Shown: positions 10,816 to 20,319, numbered from the stretch's first letter. The stretch is DNA of 64,000 nt from Pseudomonas sp. GD03858 (GCF_029840925.1 NZ_JAOCDM010000006.1:1-64000), one strand, 5' to 3'. Made by a program: numbers and translations. Notes: generated from the letters alone by a model not told the origin.

Positions 10816-13131
10816 CTATTTCCGAGCGCTTGCCACCTGTGCCTTGTCCCGCTCGCTGATCACATACTGCCGATACTGCGGATCAGCCTTGATCTGCGCC
10901 TCGGTAAACGGAATCGGCGCCAGTCGCTTGGCCGCGAACGCGCGCGTCTGATCCCCGGCATGGACCGATGCGGCCTCGCTCGACAGCGAAAATGCCAGCA
11001 GCCCCTGGGCCTCGGGCCCGTGCTCGGTGAAGCTGACCACCTGCAGATAGCTCGAGCCGCTGACCACCAGACGCTTGCCCGGTCCGACGGGTATGCTCAG
11101 CATCGCATTGTAGACTCCCAGCGCCTGCGGGCCGCCCGGTACGGGCGTGCCGTCGGCGGCCTGCTGAATCTGCCCCCAGCGCTGCTCAGCGCTCACCCCG
11201 GATTGCTGGACCGCCTCCGCCGACGCCAACGCGGCGTCGCGCAACAGCTTGCCGACAACCGCCTGCTCCACCGCCAGGCCACGGGGCGTATGCAGCGGAT
11301 CGGCGGCATCGAATGGCACACGCCAGCTTTCGGGGTGCTGCAGCAGGACTTCAGCGATGTTTTCGAAGTGAACCAGGCCGATACCACTGTCCAGATCAGC
11401 CTTGCCATTCCACGCCGCCAGGCTGTCGCACACGCCCTTCACATCCGCCGCCGCGGTCTTGCACCACTGCAGCAGGTCGGGCAGTACCAGCGTCGCCAGG
11501 TACACTTCATCGCCGAACACCATCTGCTGCAACTCGGTGACGCCAAGCTTGCCGTTACCCTGCAAGCGCTGCAGGGCGAAGCGGCTGCGCATGCCCAGTG
11601 GCTGGTCGGCACGACTGACCAGCGGCGAGAAACCGGTCAATGGCTGCGCCGGGTTGGCCATCCACGCCGAATCGTTGGCGTGCTGGACGTAATCGCGACG
11701 CTCGAGATGCGGCAGCAGGTGCGCCGGGAAAATCCCAGGCTGCGCCGCCTGTGCATCGACCTTCCATTGGCAGGCACTGCGTGAGCCATCGAGCACGATC
11801 AGCGGGCCTGCCCCCTGCGGATTGCTGCACTGGTCGAGCAAGGCCTGGTCGACATAGGGCACCACCGACTGGTTCAGGTACAGCGCCTGGCCGGCGCTGT
11901 CCACGGCCAGGGTATTGACCCACGGGATACCCTGAAGCTGTTCTACAGAGCCCTTCAGCGCATCGAGGCTGTCGGCGCGATTGATCCGGTACCACTGCTG
12001 CAGCACCCGCGTGTTCTCGAGGTTGGCGTCACGCAGGCTGTAGGCTGCGTGCCTGTCCCAGTCCAGTTGCCCGGGCAGCTGCACCACGGGCCCGAACTTG
12101 GAAACATAGATCGTTCGCTCCACTTGGCTCAGCGTGCCGTTATCACCCTTGACCGCCACGCTGAGAGTCTGCCGATCAAGTGGCAGTGACTGACCATCGA
12201 GCAGATAGCGGGTCGAGTCCTTGGGGTCGAGTTGCAACCGGTACAGCGTGAAATGCTTCGAGGTATCGACGGTGTGGGTCCAGGCCAGGTGCTGGTTGAA
12301 GCCGATGTTGATCACTGGCAGCCCCGGCAACGCAGCCCCCATCACATCCAGCTGGCCCGGAATGGTCAGTTGCATCTGGTAGAACCGCAGCCCGCCGACC
12401 CAGGGAAAGTGAGGGTTGGCCAGCAACAGACCACGGCCATTGGCCGAACGCTCCGCGCCCACGGCGACCGCGTTGCTGCCACGCTCGGCGGAAAAGCGCG
12501 CCTGACGCGCCAACGCCACGCTGTAGTCGACCACTGGCCGTCTCGCCGCCAGCTCGGGCGGCGTCGCTGCCACCACCGCCTCGGCGAACTGGCCGGCGCC
12601 ACCCTCGGCCAGCAAGCGGCGGGTCAGCTTGACCAGGTCGCGACTGGTGATCGGGCGCACCCAGTCGCCCGTCCCGCACTCTGCCGGCAACCCCTGAGCC
12701 CTGCGCTCGCCCAACGCACGGTTATAGCCACTGGCATAACCCTCCAGCAGGTCACGCACCGCCACCGGCTGGGCCTGCAGGAAATCGTCGACGGGTGCCG
12801 GGCGGTTGAGCCAGGCAAAGAACAGATCGCTGGACAGGTTGTCACGCTGCTCTACGGTCTTGCCCTCGCCGCCGAAGTAACGGGAGCGCTCGCCATTGAC
12901 CGTCAGCACCTCCCCGGCCAGCAGGCAGAGGTTGTCCTGGGCATAGGCGTAGCCGATACCGTAGCCCAGGCCGCGCTCATCCTTGGCCAGGATATGCGGC
13001 ACACCGAAGCTGGTGCGACGAATCTGCGCGGCGGCATCGCCCGCCACCTCCCGCGCCTGGGCGGCCAGGCTCGAGACAACCAGGGCAGCGGCAAGGCCAA
13101 CGCGAAACAGGGGACGCGAAAGATGGGTCAC
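10816..13131 (-). CDS. pvdQ: PvdQ-like N-terminal-nucleophile acylase (penicillin amidase family)
   Basis: A periplasmic Ntn-hydrolase of 771 residues that should self-cleave into two chains. A signal peptide with cleavage near AQA-26 leads into the alpha chain. The catalytic Ser219 lies in ERGSNAVAVG, where autocleavage at Gly-Ser exposes it. LLANPHFPWVGGLRFYQM and NIGFNQHLAWTHTVDTSKHFTLYRL closely match P. aeruginosa PvdQ (nucleophile Ser217, 762 residues). PvdQ removes the fatty acyl chain of pyoverdine precursors and hydrolyses long-chain acyl-homoserine lactones. The GTG at 13131 is chosen over the ATG at 13158 because GAGGAG lies five bases upstream and the signal peptide then starts correctly. 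No pyoverdine genes are adjacent. Confidence 0.88.
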   Translation of the reverse strand: MTHLSRPLFRVGLAAALVVSSLAAQAREVAGDAAAQIRRTSFGVPHILAKDERGLGYGIGYAYAQDNLCLLAGEVLTVNGERSRYFGGEGKTVEQRDNLSSDLFFAWLNRPAPVDDFLQAQPVAVRDLLEGYASGYNRALGERRAQGLPAECGTGDWVRPITSRDLVKLTRRLLAEGGAGQFAEAVVAATPPELAARRPVVDYSVALARQARFSAERGSNAVAVGAERSANGRGLLLANPHFPWVGGLRFYQMQLTIPGQLDVMGAALPGLPVINIGFNQHLAWTHTVDTSKHFTLYRLQLDPKDSTRYLLDGQSLPLDRQTLSVAVKGDNGTLSQVERTIYVSKFGPVVQLPGQLDWDRHAAYSLRDANLENTRVLQQWYRINRADSLDALKGSVEQLQGIPWVNTLAVDSAGQALYLNQSVVPYVDQALLDQCSNPQGAGPLIVLDGSRSACQWKVDAQAAQPGIFPAHLLPHLERRDYVQHANDSAWMANPAQPLTGFSPLVSRADQPLGMRSRFALQRLQGNGKLGVTELQQMVFGDEVYLATLVLPDLLQWCKTAAADVKGVCDSLAAWNGKADLDSGIGLVHFENIAEVLLQHPESWRVPFDAADPLHTPRGLAVEQAVVGKLLRDAALASAEAVQQSGVSAEQRWGQIQQAADGTPVPGGPQALGVYNAMLSIPVGPGKRLVVSGSSYLQVVSFTEHGPEAQGLLAFSLSSEAASVHAGDQTRAFAAKRLAPIPFTEAQIKADPQYRQYVISERDKAQVASARK

Positions 13132-13330
13132 AGGCACTCCTCGTGCAAATCGGGTCATCCCGAAAGGACGAGTGGCCGGATGAAAATTTTACGCCTCGGA
13201 GCCGGCTGTAACGTTTTCAACAGAACGTGTCAGATTTTTTTCAGCGCGGACTGCAGTTTTACCGATCTCATTCGTCTTATGTAGTGAGGCACCCATGATT
13301 TCGGGACAGTCCACGAAAAGGAGCATTCAC

Positions 13331-13693
13331 ATGTACAACCCGCAACATGCCCTGCCGGCCGGGCCAAGTGCCGGCCAGAACCAAGGCGGACCGGTGGAAC
13401 GCCTGGGCAACGAACAGATCCGCGAGCTGTTGCGCACTTACGGGCTACGCACCAGCCTGATCCGCCTGAAGGTCATCGACGCGTTGCATACCGCCGACCG
13501 CAATGGCCGCAGCATCGGCGTGCGCGGCGTGCACGCGCAACTCGAACAGCTGGACATCCCGCTGTCGTTCCTGAGCGTGCGCGAAGTACTCAAGCGCTTG
13601 TGCAGCGAAGGCGTCATCAGCCTCGGCCAGGACAAGTGCTACAGCCTCAACCCTCAAGCCCGCGCCGTGCTCGAACAACCTGCCGCACGCTGA
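13331..13693 (+). CDS. Small Fur-like winged-helix protein without a metal-binding domain
   Basis: A 120-residue protein whose central part (LLRTYGLRTSLIRLKVIDALHTA, then LDIPLSFLSVREVLKRLCSEGVI) follows the DNA-binding winged helix of Fur-family repressors. After the wing (CYSLNPQARAV) the protein ends, so the His/Cys-rich dimerisation and metal-sensing domain of true Fur/Zur is missing. A good ribosome site (AAAGGAG) precedes the ATG. It is divergent from pvdQ with 199 bp between the starts. A role in iron-linked regulation is only suggested by that neighbourhood; it may also bind without metal. Confidence 0.75.
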   Translation: MYNPQHALPAGPSAGQNQGGPVERLGNEQIRELLRTYGLRTSLIRLKVIDALHTADRNGRSIGVRGVHAQLEQLDIPLSFLSVREVLKRLCSEGVISLGQDKCYSLNPQARAVLEQPAAR

Positions 13694-13699
13694 GCGTAT

Positions 13700-13721
13700 G
13701 GCCGGCATGGATACGCCGGCC
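13700..13721. terminator. GC-rich hairpin between convergent genes
   Basis: GGCCGGC and GCCGGCC are perfect arms around an 8-base loop, between the stop of the Fur-like gene and the stop of the convergent small membrane protein. There is no clear T-tract, so the terminator role is inferred. Confidence 0.4.
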
Positions 13722-13729
13722 CGCCGCAG

Positions 13730-13918
13730 TCAAGGCTTGACCTTGCGCCGCAGGATCCCGTTGATCACCACCACGACCACCGCGATGGCAATCGCGATGT
13801 ACTGGAACGTCTGCTCGCTGATCGTCCCCTGCTTCTGCAGATAACTTAAGCCGAGCATGACCCCCAGCACTACCAGGATGATCAGGATCGAGTATTTCAG
13901 GCGCTGCACATGTGTCAT
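13730..13918 (-). CDS. Small inner-membrane protein (62 residues)
   Basis: The protein has two hydrophobic helices, beginning ILIILVVLGVMLGLSYL (about 11-28) and YIAIAIAVVVVVINGIL (about 40-56), with a positively charged C-terminus (RRKVKP) that should face the cytoplasm. AAGGA lies seven bases upstream of the ATG at 13918. Such short two-helix proteins are common in Pseudomonas; function is unknown. Confidence 0.7.
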   Translation of the reverse strand: MTHVQRLKYSILIILVVLGVMLGLSYLQKQGTISEQTFQYIAIAIAVVVVVINGILRRKVKP

Positions 13919-14369
13919 CGGAGATTCCTTGCGACATCGGGGACATGAGGCTCCGACGGAGCCAGCGACATGATACCTCGCTCCCTTTTCCTACGCTGAA
14001 ATTCTCAACAGAGTACGGCGCTTAACGCCACCTTCGCTACCTGCTCCACACCCTTGCTGCTAACCGGAGAGTTCCGGGCGGTACTTCGCCGTTCCTGCAC
14101 AGGGTTACCACCCCAAAATGCCATCATGGAAAACCTTCTCTAGATGGTTTGGGGCTTGCAGCTCAAGGGTGAAGGAATTTCCTACGCAGAATTGGGTAGC
14201 TGCCCGCGACCGACAAGGTGCAAAGGCTACAAACCCCGGTCCGATTCGCGCCTAGCGACCTGCTTTGATGCTGTTCGAGAATCCAGCCAAGCCACCTCGC
14301 TGGTGGCACGCGACGCCCGGCTTCACGGGCCAGGCGTCAGGCACCCGACATTGTCAAAGGAAGTTCCGT
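13919..14369. other. Long non-coding stretch and leader of the Mor-family gene
   Basis: I see no convincing gene here. Close to the next coding region there are two hairpins in a row: GCCACC-tcgct-GGTGGC (14291-14307) and GACGCC...GGCGTC (14312-14338), ending about 30 bases before the ATG at 14370. They could form a structured leader or an attenuator-like element. Confidence 0.4.
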
Positions 14370-14750
14370 ATGGACATGCCAGACCTGAGCAACATCGAAA
14401 CCACCCAACTGCCCCACTCGCTGCAATCGCTGATCGAATGCATCGGCCTTGAAAACGCCTATCGACTGACCTGCGCCTTCGGCGGCCGCCCAAAATACAT
14501 TCCCAAGCACCGTGATCGCACCAAACTCGCCGATGTGCTGCCACCAGAGGCGCTCGACGCGTTGATCCAGCGCTACGCCGGCCTGGCCCTCGAGATCCCC
14601 AAGCCCGACCACTTTCAGCGCCAGTTGCGCAATCAGCAAATTCAGAAAGAGAGCGCCAACGGCCTGTCCCGCAGCCTGCTTGCGGACAAGTACGGGCTGA
14701 GCCTGCGTCAGATCGGCAATATCCGCCGCCAGGACTGCCACGCGCGCTGA
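14370..14750 (+). CDS. Orphan Mor-family (phage Mu middle-operon regulator) transcription factor
   Basis: A 126-residue protein close in length to Mor of phage Mu. The N-terminal part (SLQSLIECIGLENAYRLTCAFGG, then KHRDRTKLADVLPPEALDAL) resembles the Mor dimerisation region, and the C-terminus (LSRSLLADKYGLSLRQIGNIRR) is the helix-turn-helix. AAAGGAAG precedes the start. No other Mu-like gene is nearby, so this looks like a domesticated or stand-alone regulator. Target genes are unknown. Confidence 0.75.
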   Translation: MDMPDLSNIETTQLPHSLQSLIECIGLENAYRLTCAFGGRPKYIPKHRDRTKLADVLPPEALDALIQRYAGLALEIPKPDHFQRQLRNQQIQKESANGLSRSLLADKYGLSLRQIGNIRRQDCHAR

Positions 14751-14807
14751 AAGGACGCGCCACACACCGGCGAGACAGGTCAGGCAAAAGGTAGTTGGAT
14801 CGGGAGC

Positions 14808-14840
14808 ATCCGCAACCGGCCTGCACAGGCCGGTGCGGAT
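14808..14840. terminator. Strong hairpin between the Mor-family gene and tamB
   Basis: ATCCGCA-CCGGCCT pairs with AGGCCGG-TGCGGAT, with one bulged A and a 4-base loop. It lies between convergent stops at 14750 and 14853. On the minus strand a short run of T follows some bases later, so it may end transcripts from both sides. Confidence 0.6.
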
Positions 14841-14852
14841 CAAGGCAAACGC

Positions 14853-17800
14853 TTAGAAGTCGCGTTTGTAGAAGATGTCCAGCGAACTGGCCAGGCCGCT
14901 GGCGGCCTCGAGATAGACTTTCTTGCTCAGTTTGTAGCGCAAGGCGATGGTGTTGGCCGGTTCGAATACCCCAACGCCATAGCGCAAGCTCAAGCGCTCG
15001 GTCAGGTTGCCGCTGGCCACCACGCTGGTGGTGTTCCCCGAGCCTTGGGTATCGAGTTGGAAGTCATCGATGCCCAGGTTCGACGCCAGACTTCCAGTCA
15101 GGCCTGAACTGCCCATCAACCCGAGTCCCAGGGCAGCCTCTGCCAATATGTTGCTGTCTTCTCCCGAACCACCCAGCGGCCTGCCCAGCACCAGATACGA
15201 GAGCGCTTGTTCCTGGCTCATCGCCGGCTCGGAGAACACCTTGGTGGTCGGCTGCTCGGCGCTACCGCTCAGACGAATGCCCGCGATCACATCATCAACC
15301 TGGCGAATCGCCTCGATATCCAGGTACGGCTGATCGATCGGCCCGGCGAACAGCAGCCGCGCGCGACGAATGGTCAGGCGCTGGCCATAGGCCCGGTAAC
15401 GCCCGTCGGCCAGGTTCAGTTCGCCTCGGGTATCTAGGTTGTCGCCGATATGGACATGCCCCAGCAGGTTGGCGGTCAGGCCGAAGCCGCTGAACGACAG
15501 CTTGTCGCTGCCGACATCGACATCGATGTCCATGGCCACTGCCATGGGCGCCTTGCCCTCCTCGGTCTGGTGGCCGACGATCACCGTGTCGTCCGAGACC
15601 TTCACCGTCGAGGGCGGCAGCTCGCGAACCGTGATCTTGCCTTTGGGGACGCGCACCTTGCCGGTGACCGCCAGCTTGTCGTCGACCAGGCGAAGGGTCA
15701 GGTCAGGCGCCACCTCCAGAGCCGCATAGGGTTCCACGCTGACCGGCAACCGCTGGCCTTGCAGGCGCACGTCCAGCCCCAGGGCCTGCCCCCAGGTCAA
15801 TTGCCCCGAGAGCTGCCCTCGTCCGGCGTCACCGCTGCGCCAATCCCCGTTGAGCTGGACATGCTCGCCGGCGATCAGGGCCTGCAGCGACAGGTCTTCC
15901 AGGCTGACCGGCAGCTCGGCACCGCTGACTTGCCCCCCGCTCAAGGCCACACTGCCATTGACCTGCGGAGCCAGCAGGCTGCCGGACAGGCGACCACTGC
16001 CGTTGAGCTGCCCCGCCAGGCGCTCGACCATCGGCAGGAATGGCCTGATGATCGAAAGGTCCAGACCCGCCAGGCGGAAATCGCCGGACAATGGCTTGTT
16101 TTGGCCCAGGGGATCGAGACGGGTGCTCAGATCGAGCTCGCCCAAGCGCTCGCCACGGAAGTTCAGCCGCGTATCGACCCGTCTTGGCGCCAGGGTGCTG
16201 TCCAGGCGCAGCACCTGATAGGGAAAGTCGATCCAGCGCCCCTTGTCACGCACGCGCAAGGTCCCGCCGCTGGCGTCGACAAGGATATTGCCCTTGGGCC
16301 CGGAAGCTGGAATGTCGAGGTTGATGTCGGCATTGAGCCGCCCCTGCCAGGCGAAGTCCTTGGGCAGCCACTGCGCCAGGCTGTCCAGCGGAAATTGCTT
16401 GAGGTGGTAGCGCAGGCGAGGCTCTGGCGCCAGGCGCTGGTCGTCGCCACACAGGCTCGCCTGGCCGGAACGCCAGCAGTGCGCGGCAAAGTCCAGTTGA
16501 CCATTGGCCAGGCGTTGCAGCCGCGCGGGCGCTTGCAACTGCCAGTCCTGGCCGCCGGCCTGGATACGCCCGCTGGCCAGGCGCCCGCGCCAGTCACCTT
16601 TGCTCAAGGCGCCGTCCAGGGCCAGGTCCAGTTTGAGCTGAGGGCCATCGAGGGCCAGTGTCGCCGCCTGCTGGCGGATATCGCCCTTGCCCTGCAGTTC
16701 GAGGTTGCCCAGCGCCGTGTCGCCCAGGCGAATGCCGCCCGCCTTGAGCAGCAGTTGCCCACGCTGGGCACTGTCCAGCCGCGCCTCCAGATCCAGGCGC
16801 TGTATCCGGTTCTCGGCCTGGGCAAGTTGCTGGCCCTGCAGGGTCAGGGTGCCTTGTGGCGCCGCCAGGGTGCCTGCGAGGTCAAGCCGGCCCTTGACCA
16901 GGCCCTGCAGCCGCGGCCACAGCTGACCCAGGCGCGGCAGGTCGAGGTCGATCCGCCCGGCCAGGCGCTGCTGCAGGCTGGCACTGCCATTGATACGGTT
17001 GGCCCCCAGTTGCACCGCGAGGCTGCCCAAGGTCCAGTTTTCACCTGCACCATCAGCGTCGACCTGGAGCATCGCCGGCTGCCCGCGCAGGCGCCCTTTC
17101 AGATCGAGCTTGGCCTTGAGCTTGAGCATCTCGTTCTTCAGCTCGCCCTGGCTGCGCAGCGATCCAGCGAGTGTGCCCGGCAGCTCCGCCAGCCAATAGG
17201 CCGGGTCGAGCGCCGACAGTTGCAGGTCGACATCCCAGGCCAGGGTGTCGGCAAAGCGCAGCGCGACACTGCCAGCCGCCTTGCCTTGCCCCGCAGTCAA
17301 GGCAAGCTGTGGCAAGCGTGCCTGGCTCAGGTCGCCCTCGAACGGGCTGGCCAGGGTGAAGGCCCCCGCCGGGCCGTCCAGATCGCCCTTGAAATCGCCT
17401 TTGTAGCTGCCGTCGCGGTACTGCACCTGAGCATTGAAACGCTTGAGCGTCACCTGGGGCGCCTGCTCCAGGGGGTAGAGGCGCAGCCAGGGGAAATCCA
17501 GCCAATCGACACTGGCGTCGGCGCTCAAGCCCTGCTGCCAGTTCGCACTGGCTTGCAGCTTCACCCGCTGACTGTCACTGGCATTGAGGTCCAGCGCCGC
17601 AAGCTGAGCCCCCTTGGCGTCGACCTTGCCGACCAGCGCCAGGCCGATCGGCCCCTGCTCGGCGGGCAGCGTGGCGCCACCGGTGAGCTGGTAGCCCTCG
17701 AGCAAGTCACCCTGGGCATCGAGACGCAGCTGATTGAATTGCAATGTGTCAGGCAGGCTGGCGGCCGGCTTGAATGCGTCGGCGCGAATGCTCAACCGGG

Positions 17801-18524
17801 CTGGCAGGTGCTCGGCCAATGCCTGCAGCTCGCCATTGAGCCGCGCCTCCAGATAACCACTGCTTGTGGCATCGAGCACAAGGGTCTTCTGCAGTTCGCC
17901 CTTGGCGTTCAGAGCCAGTTGCCAGGCCTTGCCTTCGACCTCTGGCAGTTGCAACGTGCCTTGCAGCGTCACGGGCCAGTCGCCCTCAGGCTGCAGATCG
18001 CCGGCCAGGTCAAGGCGCAGGTCATCACGCTGCAGTTTCAGGGAGTCCACGCGCAGGCCTGTCGACGTCCAGTGTGCCGCGAGTTGAAGATCTCCCAGCA
18101 GGTCGCTGCCATCCAGGCGCAGCTGCCCGACCTTGAGCTCACCCAGCTCGATGGCCAGAGGCAGGCGCAAGCCCGGCAGCCGCAGCGGACCGCTGTCGGG
18201 CTGGGGCTCGCCGGGCGCAAACGCCATGTCGATGCGTTCGGCCTGCAGCCGCTCGATGCACAAGGTGGCACGCAACAGGCAGGCTGGCGACCAGGCCAGC
18301 TGTGGCGACTGCAGCTCGACCCGGTTGCCACCGTCGACCCAACGCAGCTGATCGGCTTGCCAGCGGCCGCCCAGCCGACCGTTGAAATCGCTGATCTCCA
18401 GCCCCGGCACGCGCTCCAGCAACCATCGGCTGCCGGCCTGGGTGCCCAGCACCAGTCCCAGCGCCAGGACGAACAACGCCAGCAGGCCAAGCACCGCGAG
18501 CAGGACGATTCTGAACCTACGCAT
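14853..18524 (-). CDS. tamB: Translocation and assembly module subunit TamB
   Basis: A very large envelope protein (1223 residues). It has one N-terminal membrane anchor (VLLAVLGLLALFVLALGLVLG, about 8-28), a long repetitive beta-rich region spanning the periplasm, and the conserved C-terminal TamB/DUF490 domain ending in aromatic YKRDF. With TamA it helps assemble some outer-membrane proteins and, by current views of AsmA-like proteins, may move phospholipids to the outer membrane. The ATG at 18524 overlaps the tamA stop (TGATG), indicating coupled translation; a GTG lies one codon earlier. Length is normal. Confidence 0.95.
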   Translation of the reverse strand: MRRFRIVLLAVLGLLALFVLALGLVLGTQAGSRWLLERVPGLEISDFNGRLGGRWQADQLRWVDGGNRVELQSPQLAWSPACLLRATLCIERLQAERIDMAFAPGEPQPDSGPLRLPGLRLPLAIELGELKVGQLRLDGSDLLGDLQLAAHWTSTGLRVDSLKLQRDDLRLDLAGDLQPEGDWPVTLQGTLQLPEVEGKAWQLALNAKGELQKTLVLDATSSGYLEARLNGELQALAEHLPARLSIRADAFKPAASLPDTLQFNQLRLDAQGDLLEGYQLTGGATLPAEQGPIGLALVGKVDAKGAQLAALDLNASDSQRVKLQASANWQQGLSADASVDWLDFPWLRLYPLEQAPQVTLKRFNAQVQYRDGSYKGDFKGDLDGPAGAFTLASPFEGDLSQARLPQLALTAGQGKAAGSVALRFADTLAWDVDLQLSALDPAYWLAELPGTLAGSLRSQGELKNEMLKLKAKLDLKGRLRGQPAMLQVDADGAGENWTLGSLAVQLGANRINGSASLQQRLAGRIDLDLPRLGQLWPRLQGLVKGRLDLAGTLAAPQGTLTLQGQQLAQAENRIQRLDLEARLDSAQRGQLLLKAGGIRLGDTALGNLELQGKGDIRQQAATLALDGPQLKLDLALDGALSKGDWRGRLASGRIQAGGQDWQLQAPARLQRLANGQLDFAAHCWRSGQASLCGDDQRLAPEPRLRYHLKQFPLDSLAQWLPKDFAWQGRLNADINLDIPASGPKGNILVDASGGTLRVRDKGRWIDFPYQVLRLDSTLAPRRVDTRLNFRGERLGELDLSTRLDPLGQNKPLSGDFRLAGLDLSIIRPFLPMVERLAGQLNGSGRLSGSLLAPQVNGSVALSGGQVSGAELPVSLEDLSLQALIAGEHVQLNGDWRSGDAGRGQLSGQLTWGQALGLDVRLQGQRLPVSVEPYAALEVAPDLTLRLVDDKLAVTGKVRVPKGKITVRELPPSTVKVSDDTVIVGHQTEEGKAPMAVAMDIDVDVGSDKLSFSGFGLTANLLGHVHIGDNLDTRGELNLADGRYRAYGQRLTIRRARLLFAGPIDQPYLDIEAIRQVDDVIAGIRLSGSAEQPTTKVFSEPAMSQEQALSYLVLGRPLGGSGEDSNILAEAALGLGLMGSSGLTGSLASNLGIDDFQLDTQGSGNTTSVVASGNLTERLSLRYGVGVFEPANTIALRYKLSKKVYLEAASGLASSLDIFYKRDF

Positions 18525-20275
18525 CACAGCTCGGGCCCCATGGAAAAGTGCAGACGAAAACCACCGTCGTCATCGAGCGCGCGGGCCAGGTCCAGGCGCA
18601 GCGGCCCGACCGGAGAAACCCAGCGCACGCCGATACCGACGCCGGTCTTGAGGCTGGGCAACTCCAGCGAGTTGAACGAGTTGCCCTGGTCGATGAAGGT
18701 GGCCAGGCGCCACTTCTCGGCGATCGAGTACTGATACTCGGCGCTGCCGGCCACCAGGTAGCGACCGCCGATACGGTCGCCCTGGCTGTTCTTCGGCGAC
18801 AGCGACTGGTAGTCGTAGCCTCGCACGCTCTGGTCGCCACCGGCGAAGAAGCGCAACGACGGCGGGACGTTCTGCTGGTAACCGTTGGTGGCGCTGCCGC
18901 CGAACTGCACGCGCCCGAGCAGGCGATGGTTCTGCCCCAGCGTGGTCAGCCCCTTGAGCAGCACGTTGCCATGCACCAGGTTGGTGTCCGAGCCCAGGCC
19001 CTCCTTGGCCGCCTGCAGGTCGAACTGCAGGCGATAGCCGTTGTGCGGGTCGATGCGGTTGTCACTGCGCAGGTAGGAGAAGCTGACACCCGGCATCAGC
19101 AGGTTGCTCAGGCCCGAGTCGTCGCCCAGGCGATACTCTTCACGCTGGTACTTGAGCGAAATCACCCGCTGCCAACCGCTGGGCAGCTTGCTGTGCCACT
19201 CGGGCCCGACGGTGAGCAGCTTGCTCACGGTATCCGTGCCGGAGATGTCTTCGTTCTGGTAGCCGCCGGCGAAGCGCAGCTTGTCGGTCAGCGGCGGGTC
19301 CAGCGGAATGTCGTACCACAGGCCAACGTTCTGGCGTGGCGCCGACAGCTCGGTTTCCCAACCGTAGCTGTGGCCTTGCGGGTTGACCCAGTGGCGAGTC
19401 CAGTTGGCTTTGCCGCGCGGCCCGACGTCGGTCGAGAAGCCCAGCCCCAGGCCCATGGTGCGCGGCTTGCGGGTATCGAGGTGGACGTCCACCGGAATGT
19501 CCTGGCCTACCGCGGCGGTAGGCGCCGCGTCCACGCGCACGCCTTCGAAATAGCCGCTGGACTGCAGGTCGTTGTTGAGTTCGGCGATCAGTTCCGAATC
19601 GTAGGGGGTGCCAGGCTTGAACGAGACCATGCGCTGCAGCAGATCGTCATCCAGCGGAGTATCGCCGCCGAAGGTGACCGCGCCCAGCCGGTAGCGCGGC
19701 CCACTCTGATAGATGAGTTCGATATCGGCCACACCGGCCTGGGGGTCGACCCCCAGGCGCTGGCGCTCGAAGCGCCCGCTGAAAAAGCCATAGCGCGAAG
19801 CCTGGTTCTGGATCAGCCGCTTGGCGTCCTCGTAGCTGCCATGATTGAGCTGCTCGCCGGGGCGCAGTGTCTTGCTGTCGGGAATGCGGAACGTCTTGAG
19901 CTCGCTGGCCGGCCCGTCGATACGCACGGTGACGTTGCGCAAGTGCACCGGCTCGCCAGGCTCGACCCGGATGATCAGTTGCGGGGGCTTGTCTTTCTCG
20001 CTCGGCGGTTTGACTTCGGTGTCGATCCGCGCCTGATAGTAGCCCAGAGCCTGGGCCGCCTTGCGTGCCTGCTCCTCGGCGCCGCGACTGAAGCGCAGCA
20101 GCGCCTCTTCGTCACGGTCCCCCAGACTGCCGATATAGCCTTCTATATTGGACTTGAGCGCCTTGTTGGCGGGTTTGACCCGCACCAGCAATTCGCTCTG
20201 CGCCCATGCCATGGAGCTGGCGGCCAATAGAAACAGGCCCCAGCCAAGTCTTCCTGAATACGTCATGCCGCGCAT
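18524..20275 (-). CDS. tamA: Translocation and assembly module subunit TamA (Omp85 family)
   Basis: An outer-membrane Omp85 protein of about 583 residues. It has a signal peptide (GLFLLAASSMAWA, cleavage just before QSELLVRV), three POTRA domains (about 25-270; note LRNVTVRIDG and YRLGAVTFGGDTPLDDDLL), and a C-terminal 16-strand barrel with the lid-loop region GGDQSVRGYDYQSLSP and a final strand ending RLHFSMGPEL. Three in-frame ATGs (20290, 20275, 20266) are possible; none has a strong ribosome site, and 20275 is a compromise. It is followed directly by tamB. Confidence 0.93.
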   Translation of the reverse strand: MRGMTYSGRLGWGLFLLAASSMAWAQSELLVRVKPANKALKSNIEGYIGSLGDRDEEALLRFSRGAEEQARKAAQALGYYQARIDTEVKPPSEKDKPPQLIIRVEPGEPVHLRNVTVRIDGPASELKTFRIPDSKTLRPGEQLNHGSYEDAKRLIQNQASRYGFFSGRFERQRLGVDPQAGVADIELIYQSGPRYRLGAVTFGGDTPLDDDLLQRMVSFKPGTPYDSELIAELNNDLQSSGYFEGVRVDAAPTAAVGQDIPVDVHLDTRKPRTMGLGLGFSTDVGPRGKANWTRHWVNPQGHSYGWETELSAPRQNVGLWYDIPLDPPLTDKLRFAGGYQNEDISGTDTVSKLLTVGPEWHSKLPSGWQRVISLKYQREEYRLGDDSGLSNLLMPGVSFSYLRSDNRIDPHNGYRLQFDLQAAKEGLGSDTNLVHGNVLLKGLTTLGQNHRLLGRVQFGGSATNGYQQNVPPSLRFFAGGDQSVRGYDYQSLSPKNSQGDRIGGRYLVAGSAEYQYSIAEKWRLATFIDQGNSFNSLELPSLKTGVGIGVRWVSPVGPLRLDLARALDDDGGFRLHFSMGPEL

Positions 20276-20319
20276 GCTACCAGAGCGCAAGGGTCAACGG
20301 AGCCGCTGGTAAATGCCTG

